A DNA stretch of 64,000 nt, taken from positions 1 through 64,000 of the forward strand of contig NZ_CP103057.1 of the NCBI RefSeq assembly GCF_025231525.1, in the 5' to 3' direction. Under the pieces are notes generated by a model. That model was not told the DNA's origin, made no database searches, and saw only the letters and a list, made by a program, of their open reading frames with translations. The stretch is from Sphingomonas endolithica. Lineage in GTDB: Bacteria > Pseudomonadota > Alphaproteobacteria > Sphingomonadales > Sphingomonadaceae. Shown piece after piece: positions 7,679 through 16,741 of the stretch (positions within the stretch are counted from its first letter, which is position 1; each line of letters starts with the position of its first letter). A program made the translations under genes and the position numbers.

Positions 7679-10006
7679 ATGCCCAAACCAGCCCCCGGCC
7701 TGCCCACGCGCGAGCAGATCCTCGACTTCATCGCCACCTCCACCACGCCCGCCGGCAAGCGCGAGATCGCCAAGGCGTTCGGCCTGACTGCGCAGCAGAA
7801 GATCGTGCTGAAGGCGTTGCTGAAGGACATGGCCGACGAAGGGCTGATCGACAGTGCGCCGGGCCGCGCGTTCCACAAGATGGGTGGCGTGCCCCGCGTC
7901 ACGGTGCTGCGCATCGCCGATGTCGACGACGGCGGCAATGTGTGGGCGGTGCCGGAGAATTGGCAGGCCGAGACGCCGCCCCCCAAGCTGCGCGTGCGCG
8001 AGAAGGGCAGGCGCGGGGCGCTGGGGATCGGCGACCGTATCCTCGCGCGGACCGAGGAGGCAGGCGCGGGCTGGATCGCGCATCCGATGAAGGCGCTCGC
8101 CAAGGGCGAGGAACTGGTGCTCGGCGTGCTGCGCCAGGAAGGCGGCAAGCTGTGGCTGACCGGCGTCGAGAAGCGCGACCGCAGCGAATATCTGGTGGCC
8201 GACGCCGGGGACGCCGAGGCAGGCGATCTGGTGCTGGCGGAGAAAGGCGGGCGCCCGCCGCGGATCAGCGTGCGCGTAACGGAAGTGCTGGGCGATCCCT
8301 TTGCGCCGCGCAGCTTCTCGCTGATCGCGATCCACAAGCTCGGCATTCCGACGGTGTTTTCGCCCGAGGCGCTGGCCGAGGCGGAGCGCGTGGCCCGGCA
8401 ACCGCTGGGTGACGACGGTGAATATGGGGGCCGCGAGGACCTGCGCGATATGCCGATCGTGGCGATCGATCCGGCGGACGCTCGCGACCATGACGATGCC
8501 GTGTGGGCCGCACCCGACGACGATCCCGCCAATGAGGGCGGGTGGAAGGCGATCGTCGCGATCGCCGATGTCAGCTTCTATGTGCGGCCGGGATCGGAAC
8601 TGGACCGCGAGGCGCGCAGGCGCGGCAATTCGGTCTATTTCCCCGACCGCGTCGTGCCGATGCTGCCCGAGATCCTGTCGGCGGACGTGTGTTCGCTGAA
8701 GGAAGGCGTCGATCGCGCGGCCCTGGTCTGCCATTTGAAGGTGGGGGCGAATGGCGAGCTGAAGCATTGGCGCTTCACGCGCGCCGTGGTGCGGCTGGCG
8801 GCGAACATCGCGTATGAGGATGCGCAGGCGGCGATCGACGCGGCTGAAAAGCCCCTCCCCTTCAGGGGAGGGGTTGGGGTGGGGCAGTCCAGCGATGCTG
8901 GTCTCGGTGAGACATCCCCCACCCCTTCCCCCTCCCCTGAAGGGGAGGGGTTTATCGATATGCTCCAGCCCCTGTGGGACTGCTGGCGCGCGCTGTACAA
9001 GGCGCGCGAGAAGCGGCAGCCGCTGGATCTCGATCTGCCGGAACGCCGCGTCGTGCTCGACGAGAAGGGGCGCATCATGTCGGTGGCGCCGCGCGAGCGG
9101 CTCGACGCGCACAAGCTGATCGAGGATTACATGATCGCCGCCAACGTCGCCGCGGCGAAGGCACTGGAGGGGCGCAAGGCGCCGGTCATGTACCGCGTGC
9201 ACGAACCGCCGAGCCGCGAGAAGCTCGTCGCGCTGAAGGACTATCTGAAGACCTTCGGTGTCGAATTCGCATTGGGGCAAGTGGTGCAGCCGCGTACCTT
9301 CAACCACATTCTCGACCGTGTCGGCGAGAGCGACTTCCGCCCGCAGATCATGGAACAGGTGCTGCGCACGCAGACCCAGGCTTATTATGCGCCGGCCAAT
9401 CTCGGCCATTTCGGGCTGGCGCTGGGAAGCTATGGGCATTTCACCTCGCCCATTCGCCGCTACGCCGATCTGATCGTGCATCGTTCGCTCGTCTCCGCGT
9501 TCAAGCTGGGGCCGGGCGGCCTGACCGAGGGCGAGGAAGCGGGGATGGAGCGGATCGGCGAAAGCATCTCCGCGCTGGAACGCCGCGCGATGGAGGCCGA
9601 GCGCGATACGATCGACCGCTATGTCGCCGCGTTCCTGGCCGAGAAGGTCGGCGAGGTGATGGAGACGCGTATCACCGGCGTGACCAATTTCGGCTTCTTC
9701 GCCACGGTGGAGGGGATCGGTGGTGATGGGTTGATGCCGGTGCGCGATATCGGCGGGGAATATTTCCGCTTCGACGAGGCATCGCGCACGTTGATCGGTG
9801 AGCATAGCGGCACGACCTTCGCCAGCGGACAGCGGCTGCCCTTGCGGCTGGCCGAAGCAAATCCGGTTTCGGGCGGGCTGCGCTTCGAGATGGTCGACGG
9901 CAAGGCCGAGCGGCCGGACCGCGAGGAGCGCGGGGTGAAGCCGGCACGGGTGATCAAGCGGCGCGGGCGGCCGGAGAATATCCGGCATCAGGGGAAAAGG
10001 CGGTAA
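7679..10006 (+). CDS. rnr: Ribonuclease R with an in-frame palindromic insertion
   Basis: A 775-residue 3'-to-5' exoribonuclease that degrades structured RNA. An N-terminal winged-helix segment (about 10-65) is followed by cold-shock domains, the RNB catalytic domain with the metal-binding acidic cluster D264-P-A-D267-A-R-D270-H-D272-D273, and an S1 domain near 660-750 with a basic tail (KRRGRPENIRHQGKRR). Residues about 391-425 are encoded by a 105-bp inverted repeat at 8849-8953 and give a low-complexity stretch rich in Pro, Gly, Ser and Glu. The surrounding RNB sequence continues on both sides without loss of frame, so the protein is probably functional with an extra loop. The catalytic cluster lies well before the insertion. 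Confidence 0.93.
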   Translation: MPKPAPGLPTREQILDFIATSTTPAGKREIAKAFGLTAQQKIVLKALLKDMADEGLIDSAPGRAFHKMGGVPRVTVLRIADVDDGGNVWAVPENWQAETPPPKLRVREKGRRGALGIGDRILARTEEAGAGWIAHPMKALAKGEELVLGVLRQEGGKLWLTGVEKRDRSEYLVADAGDAEAGDLVLAEKGGRPPRISVRVTEVLGDPFAPRSFSLIAIHKLGIPTVFSPEALAEAERVARQPLGDDGEYGGREDLRDMPIVAIDPADARDHDDAVWAAPDDDPANEGGWKAIVAIADVSFYVRPGSELDREARRRGNSVYFPDRVVPMLPEILSADVCSLKEGVDRAALVCHLKVGANGELKHWRFTRAVVRLAANIAYEDAQAAIDAAEKPLPFRGGVGVGQSSDAGLGETSPTPSPSPEGEGFIDMLQPLWDCWRALYKAREKRQPLDLDLPERRVVLDEKGRIMSVAPRERLDAHKLIEDYMIAANVAAAKALEGRKAPVMYRVHEPPSREKLVALKDYLKTFGVEFALGQVVQPRTFNHILDRVGESDFRPQIMEQVLRTQTQAYYAPANLGHFGLALGSYGHFTSPIRRYADLIVHRSLVSAFKLGPGGLTEGEEAGMERIGESISALERRAMEAERDTIDRYVAAFLAEKVGEVMETRITGVTNFGFFATVEGIGGDGLMPVRDIGGEYFRFDEASRTLIGEHSGTTFASGQRLPLRLAEANPVSGGLRFEMVDGKAERPDREERGVKPARVIKRRGRPENIRHQGKRR
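8849..8953. repeat. 105-bp palindromic repeat inserted in frame in rnr
   Basis: The left arm runs from about 8849 to 8884 and the right arm from about 8926 to 8953. They are near-perfect reverse complements, with core CCCCTCCCCTTCAGGGGAGG, and each arm core is itself palindromic. Its length of 105 bases equals 35 codons, and no stop codon occurs in the frame used by RNase R. The architecture (two facing palindromic arms around a short unique core) matches the intergenic repeats elsewhere in this window. Confidence 0.85.
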
Positions 10007-10057
10007 CGGCGCGCGGCCGCGATAGCGAGAATCTACTTGCCTCGCCCGTGACTTACC

Positions 10058-10132
10058 AACCCCGTTCGTGCTGAGCTTGTCGAAGCACGTGCCCGCGACA
10101 CGCCCTTCGACAAGCTCAGGACGAACGGGGTT
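10058..10132. repeat. Palindromic repeat between rnr and a convergent oxidoreductase gene
   Basis: Arms of about 28 bases that include CGTTCGTGCTGAGCTTGTCG on the left and its imperfect reverse complement on the right enclose a GC-rich core. It sits where two convergent genes end, so it may act as a bidirectional transcription stop, although no T-run is present. The arms resemble in style, though not in sequence, the repeat at 11316-11413. Confidence 0.8.
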
Positions 10133-10150
10133 CTTGCCACGTACCCGGCG

Positions 10151-11302
10151 CTACCCCGCCGTGAACGTCAGCCCGGCACGCTCCACCAGGCGGGTGCGCA
10201 ACGCGTCGCCCATTAGCGCGCCCGGCGTCCAGATGCCGCCGTCGCCCGCCACGTCATGCACCAGACACAATGCCGCCTCGCTGATCATCCGGCTGGTCGA
10301 TCCATAACCGGGATCGCGATCGCCGGTGACCACGGCGTCGATCCGCTCGCCCACCCCCTCGCCGACGAACAGCAGATCGTAGAAGCCGTTCTCGCGCTCT
10401 TCCTCCGACGGGCCTTCGCCGGGCTTAGGGCCCTTGTCGCTCGCCAGCGGGTTCATGCGTGCGATCGCTTCCGCCGCTGCCTTGCCCATCTCGCCCAGCC
10501 CCGGCGCGACCATCATCTCGTCATAGACGAAGTCCGCGCCGTAATGCTGGCCGAGCAGGAAGTTGGTGCGGTGCACGTTCTTGGTGTTGATCGGCGCCAT
10601 GATGAACGGCGCGACCCAGGCCTGGATCGTCGAGTCATATTCGGGCAGCAGGCCCTTGGGCTGGCTTGGTCCCTGAAAGCCGGGGGCAAGCGCGAAGGGA
10701 TCGACCAGTAGCCCGAGCAGGCTGGGGTCGCGCGCGGCGGCGGCGAGCGTCGCCTTCAGGCTGGCCGCGGTACCGCCGGAAAAGCCACCCTGCATCTTCC
10801 GCACGCGGCATTTCACGCGTGGGGCGGGGCGGCCGTATTTGGCGCGGGCGGCGTCCTGCAGCGTCAGCACGCCGAGATCGAACGGGATGGAGTCGAAGCC
10901 GCAGCTGAACACGATGCGCGCGCCGGACCGCCTTGCAGTCTCATGATGTGCGTCGATCATCTGCCGCATCCAGGCGGGCTCCCCGCACAGATCGACATAG
11001 GCGGTGCCCGTCTCCGCACAGGCGGCGACGAGATCGCTGCCATAGAGCTGGTAGGGGCCGACGGTGCTGATCACCACCGAGGTACGCTGGCACAATGCGC
11101 GCAGGCTGGCGGCGTCGTCGCTGTCGGCGACGATCAGCGGCGTATCGCCGGGCGCGCCGATCGCGTCGCGCACCTCCTGCAGCTTGGTGAGCGAGCGCCC
11201 GGCCATCGCCCAGCGCGGCGTGGCGGTGGCGAGCAGGTATTCGGCGACCAGGCGCCCGGTGAAGCCGGTTGCGCCGTAGACGATGATGTCGAAGTCTCGC
11301 AT
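10151..11302 (-). CDS. Saccharopine dehydrogenase-like / trans-acting enoyl reductase family oxidoreductase
   Basis: A 383-residue protein with an N-terminal Rossmann fold: DIIVYGATGFTGRLVAEYL gives the GxxGxxG dinucleotide-binding loop at residues 9-14. STVGPYQLYG and VDLCGEPAWMRQMIDAHHE follow, and then the CGFDSIPFDLG segment typical of this family. Relatives include the mycobacterial trans-acting enoyl reductase of phenolic glycolipid synthesis and many uncharacterised bacterial proteins, so a role in lipid-linked reduction is possible but not shown. It is transcribed alone, convergent with rnr, and begins close to the repeat that separates it from the ABC exporter gene. Confidence 0.85.
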   Translation of the reverse strand: MRDFDIIVYGATGFTGRLVAEYLLATATPRWAMAGRSLTKLQEVRDAIGAPGDTPLIVADSDDAASLRALCQRTSVVISTVGPYQLYGSDLVAACAETGTAYVDLCGEPAWMRQMIDAHHETARRSGARIVFSCGFDSIPFDLGVLTLQDAARAKYGRPAPRVKCRVRKMQGGFSGGTAASLKATLAAAARDPSLLGLLVDPFALAPGFQGPSQPKGLLPEYDSTIQAWVAPFIMAPINTKNVHRTNFLLGQHYGADFVYDEMMVAPGLGEMGKAAAEAIARMNPLASDKGPKPGEGPSEEERENGFYDLLFVGEGVGERIDAVVTGDRDPGYGSTSRMISEAALCLVHDVAGDGGIWTPGALMGDALRTRLVERAGLTFTAG

Positions 11303-11315
11303 GATCCACTCCTGT

Positions 11316-11413
11316 CGTCATGCTGAACTTGTTTCAGCATCCATGCGCGATCACTAGCCGCGCGTTTGCGGATGATGGCCGTGCATGGACCCTGAAACAA
11401 GTTCAGGGTGACG
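11316..11413. repeat. Palindromic repeat between two minus-strand genes
   Basis: The left arm, GTCATGCTGAACTTGTTTCA with flanks, and the right arm, TGAAACAAGTTCAGGGTGAC with flanks, are reverse complements over about 32 bases with a few mismatches, separated by a unique core of about 35 bases. It fills most of the gap between the ABC exporter gene and the downstream oxidoreductase gene. Confidence 0.82.
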
Positions 11414-11425
11414 GTTGTTCGGAGG

Positions 11426-13219
11426 TTAGGCCGCCTCGTTGAACTGCAGGCTTGCCAGCCGCGCGTACAGACCGTTCTGGCCGATCAACTCGCCATGGCT
11501 GCCGCTTTCCACGATGCGGCCGTCGCGCATGACGATGATCCGCTTTGCCGCGCGTACGGTGGCCAGGCGGTGTGCGATGACGAGCGTCGTGCGGTCCTGC
11601 ATCAGCCGCTCGAGTGCCTGCTGCACCAGTCGCTCGCTTTCGGCATCCAGTGCGCTGGTCGCTTCGTCGAGCAGCAGGATCGGGGCGTCACGCAGCAGCG
11701 CGCGGGCAATGGCGACGCGCTGGCGCTGGCCACCCGACAGCCGCGCGCCGCCTTCGCCCAGGAACGTGTCGAGGCCATCGGGCAATTTGCGCAGGAATTC
11801 GGCGGCATTGGCAGCCTCGGCGGCGGCCCAGAGTTCGTCGTCGCCCGCTTCCCACTTGCCGTAGCGCAGATTGTCGCGCGCCGAGGAGCCGAAGATCACG
11901 GTTTCCTGCGGCACCATGGCGATACGGCGGCGGACCTCCGCCGGATCGGCATCGCGCAGCGGCACGCCATCCAGGCGCACCTCGCCGCTGGCGGGATCGT
12001 AGAAACGCTGGATCAACTGGAACAGGGTGGTCTTGCCAGCGCCCGAGGGACCGACCACCGCGACGGTCTCGCCGGGAGCCACATCCAGCGAGAAATCGTG
12101 CAGCGCGGCGATGTCGAGCCGCGTCGGATAGCGGAACTCGACATGGTCGAACGTCAGGCGCCCGAGCGCGGGGACGGGCAGGGTGGCAGGGCTGGCCGGC
12201 GGCGCGATCTCCGGCCGTTCCGAGAGCAACTCGCCTAGGCGTCCGGCTGCACCCGCACCGCGCAGCAGATCGCCATAGACTTCGGTCAACGCGCCGAACG
12301 CGCCGGCGACGATGCCGCCGGTCAGCACGAAGGCGGCGATCGAACCGCCGCTGATCCGGCCCGACGCGACATCGACCGCACCTTCCCACAAGACGAGCGT
12401 GATCGATCCGAAGATCAGCCCGATGACGATCGCCGTCATCACCGCGCGCAAAGCGATGCGCCGGCGCGCGGCGGCGAAGGTGGCGGCGACGGCATCCGAG
12501 AAGCGCTTGGCCTCGCGCCGTTCCTGGCCGAACGCCTGGACGATCTTCATCGCCCCCAGCGTCTCCGTCGCGATCGATCCCACGTCGGCGACGCGATCCT
12601 GCGATGCCCGCGACTGGTTGCGCACCCGCTTGCCGAGCAACGCCATCGGCAGGATGATGACCGGGATGCCGAGCATCAGCATGCCGGCGAGCTTGGGCGA
12701 GATCGCGAACAGGTAGATGAGGCCGCCGACGCCGGTGAACGTGTTGCGCAGCGCCACCGACACGGTGGTGCCGACGACCTGTTCGATCAGCGTGGTATCG
12801 GAGGTGAGGCGCGAGGCGATCTCCGACGGGCGGTTCTCCTCGAAGAAGCGCGGCGTCAGCGTCAGCAGATGCGCCTGCACCGAGGTGCGGATGTCGGCGA
12901 CGACCCGCTCGCCCAGCCACGAGACGTAATAGAAGCGGACCGCCGTGGCGAGCGCCAGCACCACGACGATCATCAGCAGGTAATGGAAGGAATCGGCCAC
13001 CGCCCCGCCGGCACCAGGACCAAAGCCGCGATCGATCACGCGCTTGAAGCCGTAGGGGATGCCGATCGTCGCCGCCGAGGTGACGATCAGCGCGGCCCAG
13101 GCGGTGGCGATCTGGCGCGGGTAGCGGCGGGCATGCTGCCATACCATTGCCAGATCGCCCAGGCGGCGCTTCGGGGTGAGCTCTGCCGGGGGGGCGACGA
13201 TGGGCTGGATGTCGGACAT
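11426..13219 (-). CDS. ABC exporter, fused permease and ATPase (MsbA/multidrug type)
   Basis: A 597-residue half-transporter. An N-terminal six-helix transmembrane domain (about 30-330) is followed by a nucleotide-binding domain with Walker A GPSGAGKTTLFQLI, signature LSGGQRQR, Walker B ILLLDEAT and an H-loop in VIAHRLATVR. It should homodimerise and export a hydrophobic substrate, lipid or drug, using ATP; family membership does not fix the cargo. I chose the ATG at 13219 (MSDIQPIV), because the upstream open extension to 13273 has atypical composition. It is transcribed alone, divergent from the PHB depolymerase gene. Confidence 0.9.
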   Translation of the reverse strand: MSDIQPIVAPPAELTPKRRLGDLAMVWQHARRYPRQIATAWAALIVTSAATIGIPYGFKRVIDRGFGPGAGGAVADSFHYLLMIVVVLALATAVRFYYVSWLGERVVADIRTSVQAHLLTLTPRFFEENRPSEIASRLTSDTTLIEQVVGTTVSVALRNTFTGVGGLIYLFAISPKLAGMLMLGIPVIILPMALLGKRVRNQSRASQDRVADVGSIATETLGAMKIVQAFGQERREAKRFSDAVAATFAAARRRIALRAVMTAIVIGLIFGSITLVLWEGAVDVASGRISGGSIAAFVLTGGIVAGAFGALTEVYGDLLRGAGAAGRLGELLSERPEIAPPASPATLPVPALGRLTFDHVEFRYPTRLDIAALHDFSLDVAPGETVAVVGPSGAGKTTLFQLIQRFYDPASGEVRLDGVPLRDADPAEVRRRIAMVPQETVIFGSSARDNLRYGKWEAGDDELWAAAEAANAAEFLRKLPDGLDTFLGEGGARLSGGQRQRVAIARALLRDAPILLLDEATSALDAESERLVQQALERLMQDRTTLVIAHRLATVRAAKRIIVMRDGRIVESGSHGELIGQNGLYARLASLQFNEAA

Positions 13220-13352
13220 GCAGTGAGCGCTAGCAGGCTGGCGGCGGTCCCTCAACGGGCCACAATGTCTCACGCCACGATCATTGCCAGCCCTGCCGCG
13301 GCAGTTTATGCCGCACCTGCGAAATGATCCATTTTCAAAAAACGGGTATGCG

Positions 13353-14585
13353 ATGCTCTACGACGCTTACGAGATGCAGAAGTCGATGTTGGCCGGGGCA
13401 AGCGCCATGGCGGATTTCAGCGCCGGCTGGCTGAACAATCCGTCAAACCCGTTTTCGTACATGGGCGGTGGCGCGGTGCTGGCCTCCGCGCTCGAAGTGT
13501 TCGCGCACGCGTCGGCGCCGCGCGGCAAGCCCGCCTTCGGGCTGGATCATACCATGGTCGATGGGCGCGATGTCGCGGTCACCGAGGAAATCGTGCTGCG
13601 CAAGTCGTTCGGGCAGCTGAAGCGCTTCCGGCGCGAGGGGATCGAGGGCGGGCGCAAGCTGCTGATCGTCGCGCCGATGTCGGGCCATTACGCCACGTTG
13701 CTGCGCGGCACCGTGGAGCGGATGCTGCCGGTGGCCGATGTCTACATCACCGACTGGCGCGACGCCAAGCAGGTGCCGCTCGCCGAGGGCAAGTTCGATC
13801 TCGACGATTATGTCGATTACATCATCGAGTTTCTCGACGTGATCGGCCGGAGTGGTGACGGGGAGCGTGCGCACATGCTCGCAGTCTGCCAGCCATCGGT
13901 GCCCTGCTATGCCGCGGTCTGCGTGATGAGCGCGGACCAGCACCCGTATCGCCCACGCACGCTGACGATGATGGGCGGCCCGGTCGATACGCGCGAGGCG
14001 CCGACATCGGTCAACACGCTGGCGACCGAGCGCCCGCATGCCTGGTTCGAACAGAACGTCATCGCCACCATCCCGATGAACTATCCGGGCGCCGGGCGGC
14101 GGGTGTATCCCGGCTTCCTGCAGCTCGCCGGGTTCATGTCGATGAACCTCGGCAATCACCTCAATTCGCATTACGAGATGTTCAAGCACCTGGTGAAGGG
14201 CGACGGGGAAAGCGCCGATGCCTCGAAGGATTTCTACGAGGAATATCGCTCGGTCTGCGACATGACCGCCGAATTCTACCTTCAGACGATCGACGTGGTG
14301 TTCCAGCAGCATGCATTGCCCAAGGGCGAGATGCTGCACCGCGGGCGGCGGGTCGATCCGGCCGCGATCACCGATGTCGCGATCCTGGCGGTGGAAGGCG
14401 AGAAGGACGATATTTCCGGGCTGGGCCAGACCAAGGCCGCGCTGGCGATCTCCACCGGCTTACCGGAGGAGCAGAAGCGTTATTATATGGTGGAAGGGGC
14501 CGGGCATTACGGCATCTTCAACGGCGGCAAATGGCGCAACAAGGTCGCGCCGGTGGTCGAGGAATGGATGGCGGCGCACGGCTGA
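13353..14585 (+). CDS. phaZ: Intracellular polyhydroxybutyrate (PHB) depolymerase
   Basis: A 410-residue enzyme that hydrolyses stored polyhydroxyalkanoate granules in the cytoplasm. The protein begins MLYDAYEMQKSMLAGASAMAD, the usual N-terminus of this family, and has the nucleophile motif AVCQPSVP with Cys at residue 179. That matches the catalytic Cys of the Cupriavidus PhaZ1 type, where a Cys replaces the usual Ser. The C-terminal part with ILAVEGEKDDISGLGQT and EGAGHYGIF supplies the Asp and His of the alpha/beta-hydrolase triad. No signal peptide is present, as expected for an intracellular depolymerase. No PHB synthase gene is nearby in this window. I chose the ATG at 13353 over an upstream in-frame start at 13284 because of the family N-terminus. 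Confidence 0.9.
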   Translation: MLYDAYEMQKSMLAGASAMADFSAGWLNNPSNPFSYMGGGAVLASALEVFAHASAPRGKPAFGLDHTMVDGRDVAVTEEIVLRKSFGQLKRFRREGIEGGRKLLIVAPMSGHYATLLRGTVERMLPVADVYITDWRDAKQVPLAEGKFDLDDYVDYIIEFLDVIGRSGDGERAHMLAVCQPSVPCYAAVCVMSADQHPYRPRTLTMMGGPVDTREAPTSVNTLATERPHAWFEQNVIATIPMNYPGAGRRVYPGFLQLAGFMSMNLGNHLNSHYEMFKHLVKGDGESADASKDFYEEYRSVCDMTAEFYLQTIDVVFQQHALPKGEMLHRGRRVDPAAITDVAILAVEGEKDDISGLGQTKAALAISTGLPEEQKRYYMVEGAGHYGIFNGGKWRNKVAPVVEEWMAAHG

Positions 14586-14590
14586 GTCCA

Positions 14591-14695
14591 TGTTCCCCGG
14601 CGCAAGCCGGGGTCCAGGATGACGGGTTGCTGTAACGCAGTGCAGCGCGCGCCACGCAGGTTCCGTTACTGGGCCCCGGCCTGCGCCGGGGAACA
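14591..14695. repeat. Palindromic repeat, same family as 641-738
   Basis: Arms starting TGTTCCCCGGCGCAAGCCGG and ending with the reverse complement face each other across about 50 bases. The CCCCGGC..GCCGGGG arm core is shared with the repeat at 641-738, so the two are copies of one family. It lies just after the PHB depolymerase stop codon, between convergent genes. Confidence 0.82.
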
Positions 14696-14713
14696 GCAGC
14701 AGAGTTTTCAGCC

Positions 14714-15193
14714 TCAGGCTGCGGTCGTGTCGACCTTGGCATGGCTGCTCGACTCGCTCGCGGTGATCGTTCCGCCGACGAGCATCTTCAGACGACCGGA
14801 CAGCGAGATGTCCGTTTCCCACAACTCCGCGCTGTCGATGTCGAGCCGCACCAGCGCCAGATTGGGATCTTCCTTGCCCTCGGGAAACCAGGCCTCGACC
14901 TGCTTGTTCCACAATTTGTCGATCATCGCGCGGTCATTGTCCTGGGTGATCGTGCCCGACAGGCAGGCGAAGAAGTCGTGGCCCTTGGACACGAACTGCG
15001 CCATCGCGGCGCCGCCGCCGGCCAGCCGGTTGTCCTTGCCGACGAAGAAATACAACGTGTCGACCTGATCGCGGTCGAGCTGCGCGGTCAGCGGCTCGCT
15101 ATGCTGTCCGTCGCCGGTGAGGCCGACCATGACATAGGGGCTGTCATCCATCTTTTCCCACAAGGTCTGCTTGATTTCCTGCGTGTCGGCCAT
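14714..15193 (-). CDS. Pyridoxamine 5'-phosphate oxidase-like protein (general stress protein 26 type)
   Basis: A 159-residue protein of the split-barrel flavin-binding fold. YVMVGLTGDGQHSEPLTAQLD, TLYFFVGKDNRLAGG and AWFPEGKEDPNLALVRLDI match the general stress protein 26 branch, where the fold binds FMN or a related cofactor and the true reaction is unknown. The start at ATG 15193 (MADTQEIKQTL) is favoured over an open upstream extension to 15385. It is a single gene, divergent from the broken DUF1203 gene. Confidence 0.82.
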   Translation of the reverse strand: MADTQEIKQTLWEKMDDSPYVMVGLTGDGQHSEPLTAQLDRDQVDTLYFFVGKDNRLAGGGAAMAQFVSKGHDFFACLSGTITQDNDRAMIDKLWNKQVEAWFPEGKEDPNLALVRLDIDSAELWETDISLSGRLKMLVGGTITASESSSHAKVDTTAA

Positions 15194-15383
15194 GTCGTGC
15201 TCCTTGATCGGTTCGCAGGCATAACGTTCGACGGGCAATCGGTTTCCTCGGGCCGACAAGTAGGTGACGGCGTCGGTGACGAGGCACGGCGTGCAATCTC
15301 GATGCTGTGCGATTTGACCGCAAGGCTCGGGACGTTTCCCGACAGACGCCTTGCTACCTCTCCCGCAACAACAGGAGATCGGC

Positions 15384-15850
15384 ATGACGTTTCGCGTTCA
15401 GGGGATCGACCCCGGCATCTTCAAGCATCTGGTTGGGCTGTCGGACGAGGCGTTGGGTGAAAGGGTATCCGGCGGTACACGGTAGATGCCAAACCGGGCT
15501 TCCCCGATCGCGTCGAGGTCCGCGACCTGGAGCCGGGTGAGACGGCGCTGCTGCTCAATTACGAGCATCAGCCCGCGGACACGCCCTATCGCTCGCAGCA
15601 TGCGATCTTCGTCGGCGAGCAATCCCGCCAGCCCCTCGACCTGGTCGACGACTTGCCGGAGGCGATCCTCACCCGGCCAATCTCGCTCCGCGCGTTCGAT
15701 GCCACTGGCGAAATGGTCGATGCCGATCTCGCCGCGGGCAGCGAGCTTCGCCCGATCATCACTCGCTTCTTCGACCGCCCGGATGTCGCCTATCTCCATG
15801 CCCATTACGCCAGGCGCGGCTGTTATGCGGCGAAGATCGTCAGGGCGTGA
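15384..15850 (+). pseudogene. DUF1203 family gene with a single-base frameshift
   Basis: Read from ATG 15384 (ACAGGAG ribosome site seven bases upstream), the frame gives MTFRVQGIDPGIFKHLVGLS and runs into a TAG near 15483. In the -1 frame the homology continues without loss: YTVDAKPGFPDRVEVRDLEP, then NYEHQPADTPYRS, RAFDATGEMVDAD and AYLHAHYARRGCYAAKIVRA to a TGA at 15850. Adding one G to the GGG at 15463-15465 restores a 155-residue DUF1203 protein. The function of DUF1203 is unknown. The break is either a real mutation or a base-calling error in a homopolymer; three other genes in the window show the same defect. Confidence 0.85.
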
Positions 15851-15961
15851 GAGGACGAAGGTAGGTGCCTCTTTATAGCTTGATGACTCTGGATAAATTC
15901 ACCCGCACCCGAACGGTTTACGTGGAGTCATCGTGCTCTATGCCATCACCCCACCTGAACC

Positions 15962-16741
15962 TCAGACCCGGCGTTGCAGCAGCGGGCGTTCGTCGCGGCG
16001 TAGCGTGAGGACGTCGACACCGTCGGTCGTGACGGCGACGGTATGCTCGAACTGGGCGGAGAGCTTGCCGTCGTCGGTGACCACCGTCCAGCCATCGTCC
16101 CCGGTCGAGACCTTGCGGCTGCCCTGGTTGATCATCGGTTCGATCGTGAAGACCATGCCCGGGCGCAGCTTCAGGCCAGTGCCCGCGCGCCCGAACGCCA
16201 GCACCTGCGGCTCCTCGTGCATCTCGCGACCGATGCCGTGGCCGCAATATTCGCGCACCACGGCATAGCCATTCTTCTTGGCATGCCGCTCGATCGCAAA
16301 GCCGATATCGCCGATATGCGCGTCCGGCCGCACCTGGCGGATGCCGTGCCACAGCGCCTCCTGCGCGACGCGCACCAGCCGCCGGGCAGTGGGCGGCGCA
16401 TTGCCGACCAGGTAGGTCTTGCTCGAATCGGCGATGAAGCCGTTCTTCTCAAGCGTGATGTCGAGGTTGATGATGTCGCCGTCGCGGATGATCGTGCCGG
16501 CATTCGGCACGCCGTGGCACACGACGTGGTTGATCGAGCAGTTCAGGACATATTGAAAGCCATATTGGCCCTTGCTCGCCGGACGGGCGGCGAGATCGTC
16601 GGTGATGAAGCGATCGACCAGATCGTTGACCTGCAAGGTCGACATGCCGGCGAGATCCTGTTCGTCGAGCATCTCGAACACCGATGCCAGCAATCTGCCC
16701 GAAATCCGCATCAGCGCGAGTTCGTCCGATGTCTTGACCAT
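15962..16741 (-). CDS. map: Methionine aminopeptidase, type I, ParD-coupled paralogue
   Basis: A 259-residue metallopeptidase that removes the initiator methionine from nascent proteins. The five metal ligands expected of the family are visible: Asp in IINLDIT, Asp in FIADSSKT, His in GHGIGREMHEEP, Glu in FTIEPMI and Glu in AQFEHTV; the substrate His is in HVVCHGVPN. Its ATG (16741) shares its A with the TGA stop of the upstream ParD-like gene, so translation is probably coupled. A second type I enzyme is encoded at 45800-46624, so this copy is not the only source of the activity. Whether it has a specialised role with the ParD-like protein is open. Confidence 0.92.
   Translation of the reverse strand: MVKTSDELALMRISGRLLASVFEMLDEQDLAGMSTLQVNDLVDRFITDDLAARPASKGQYGFQYVLNCSINHVVCHGVPNAGTIIRDGDIINLDITLEKNGFIADSSKTYLVGNAPPTARRLVRVAQEALWHGIRQVRPDAHIGDIGFAIERHAKKNGYAVVREYCGHGIGREMHEEPQVLAFGRAGTGLKLRPGMVFTIEPMINQGSRKVSTGDDGWTVVTDDGKLSAQFEHTVAVTTDGVDVLTLRRDERPLLQRRV

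Noticed and set aside
8840..8960. Frameshift or assembly artefact inside rnr
   Set aside because: The frame is kept on both sides and the inserted length is a multiple of three, with well-formed inverted repeats, so a real insertion is the better reading.
7667..9988. Minus-strand open frame of 773 codons opposite RNase R
   Set aside because: Antisense shadow of rnr with unnatural composition.
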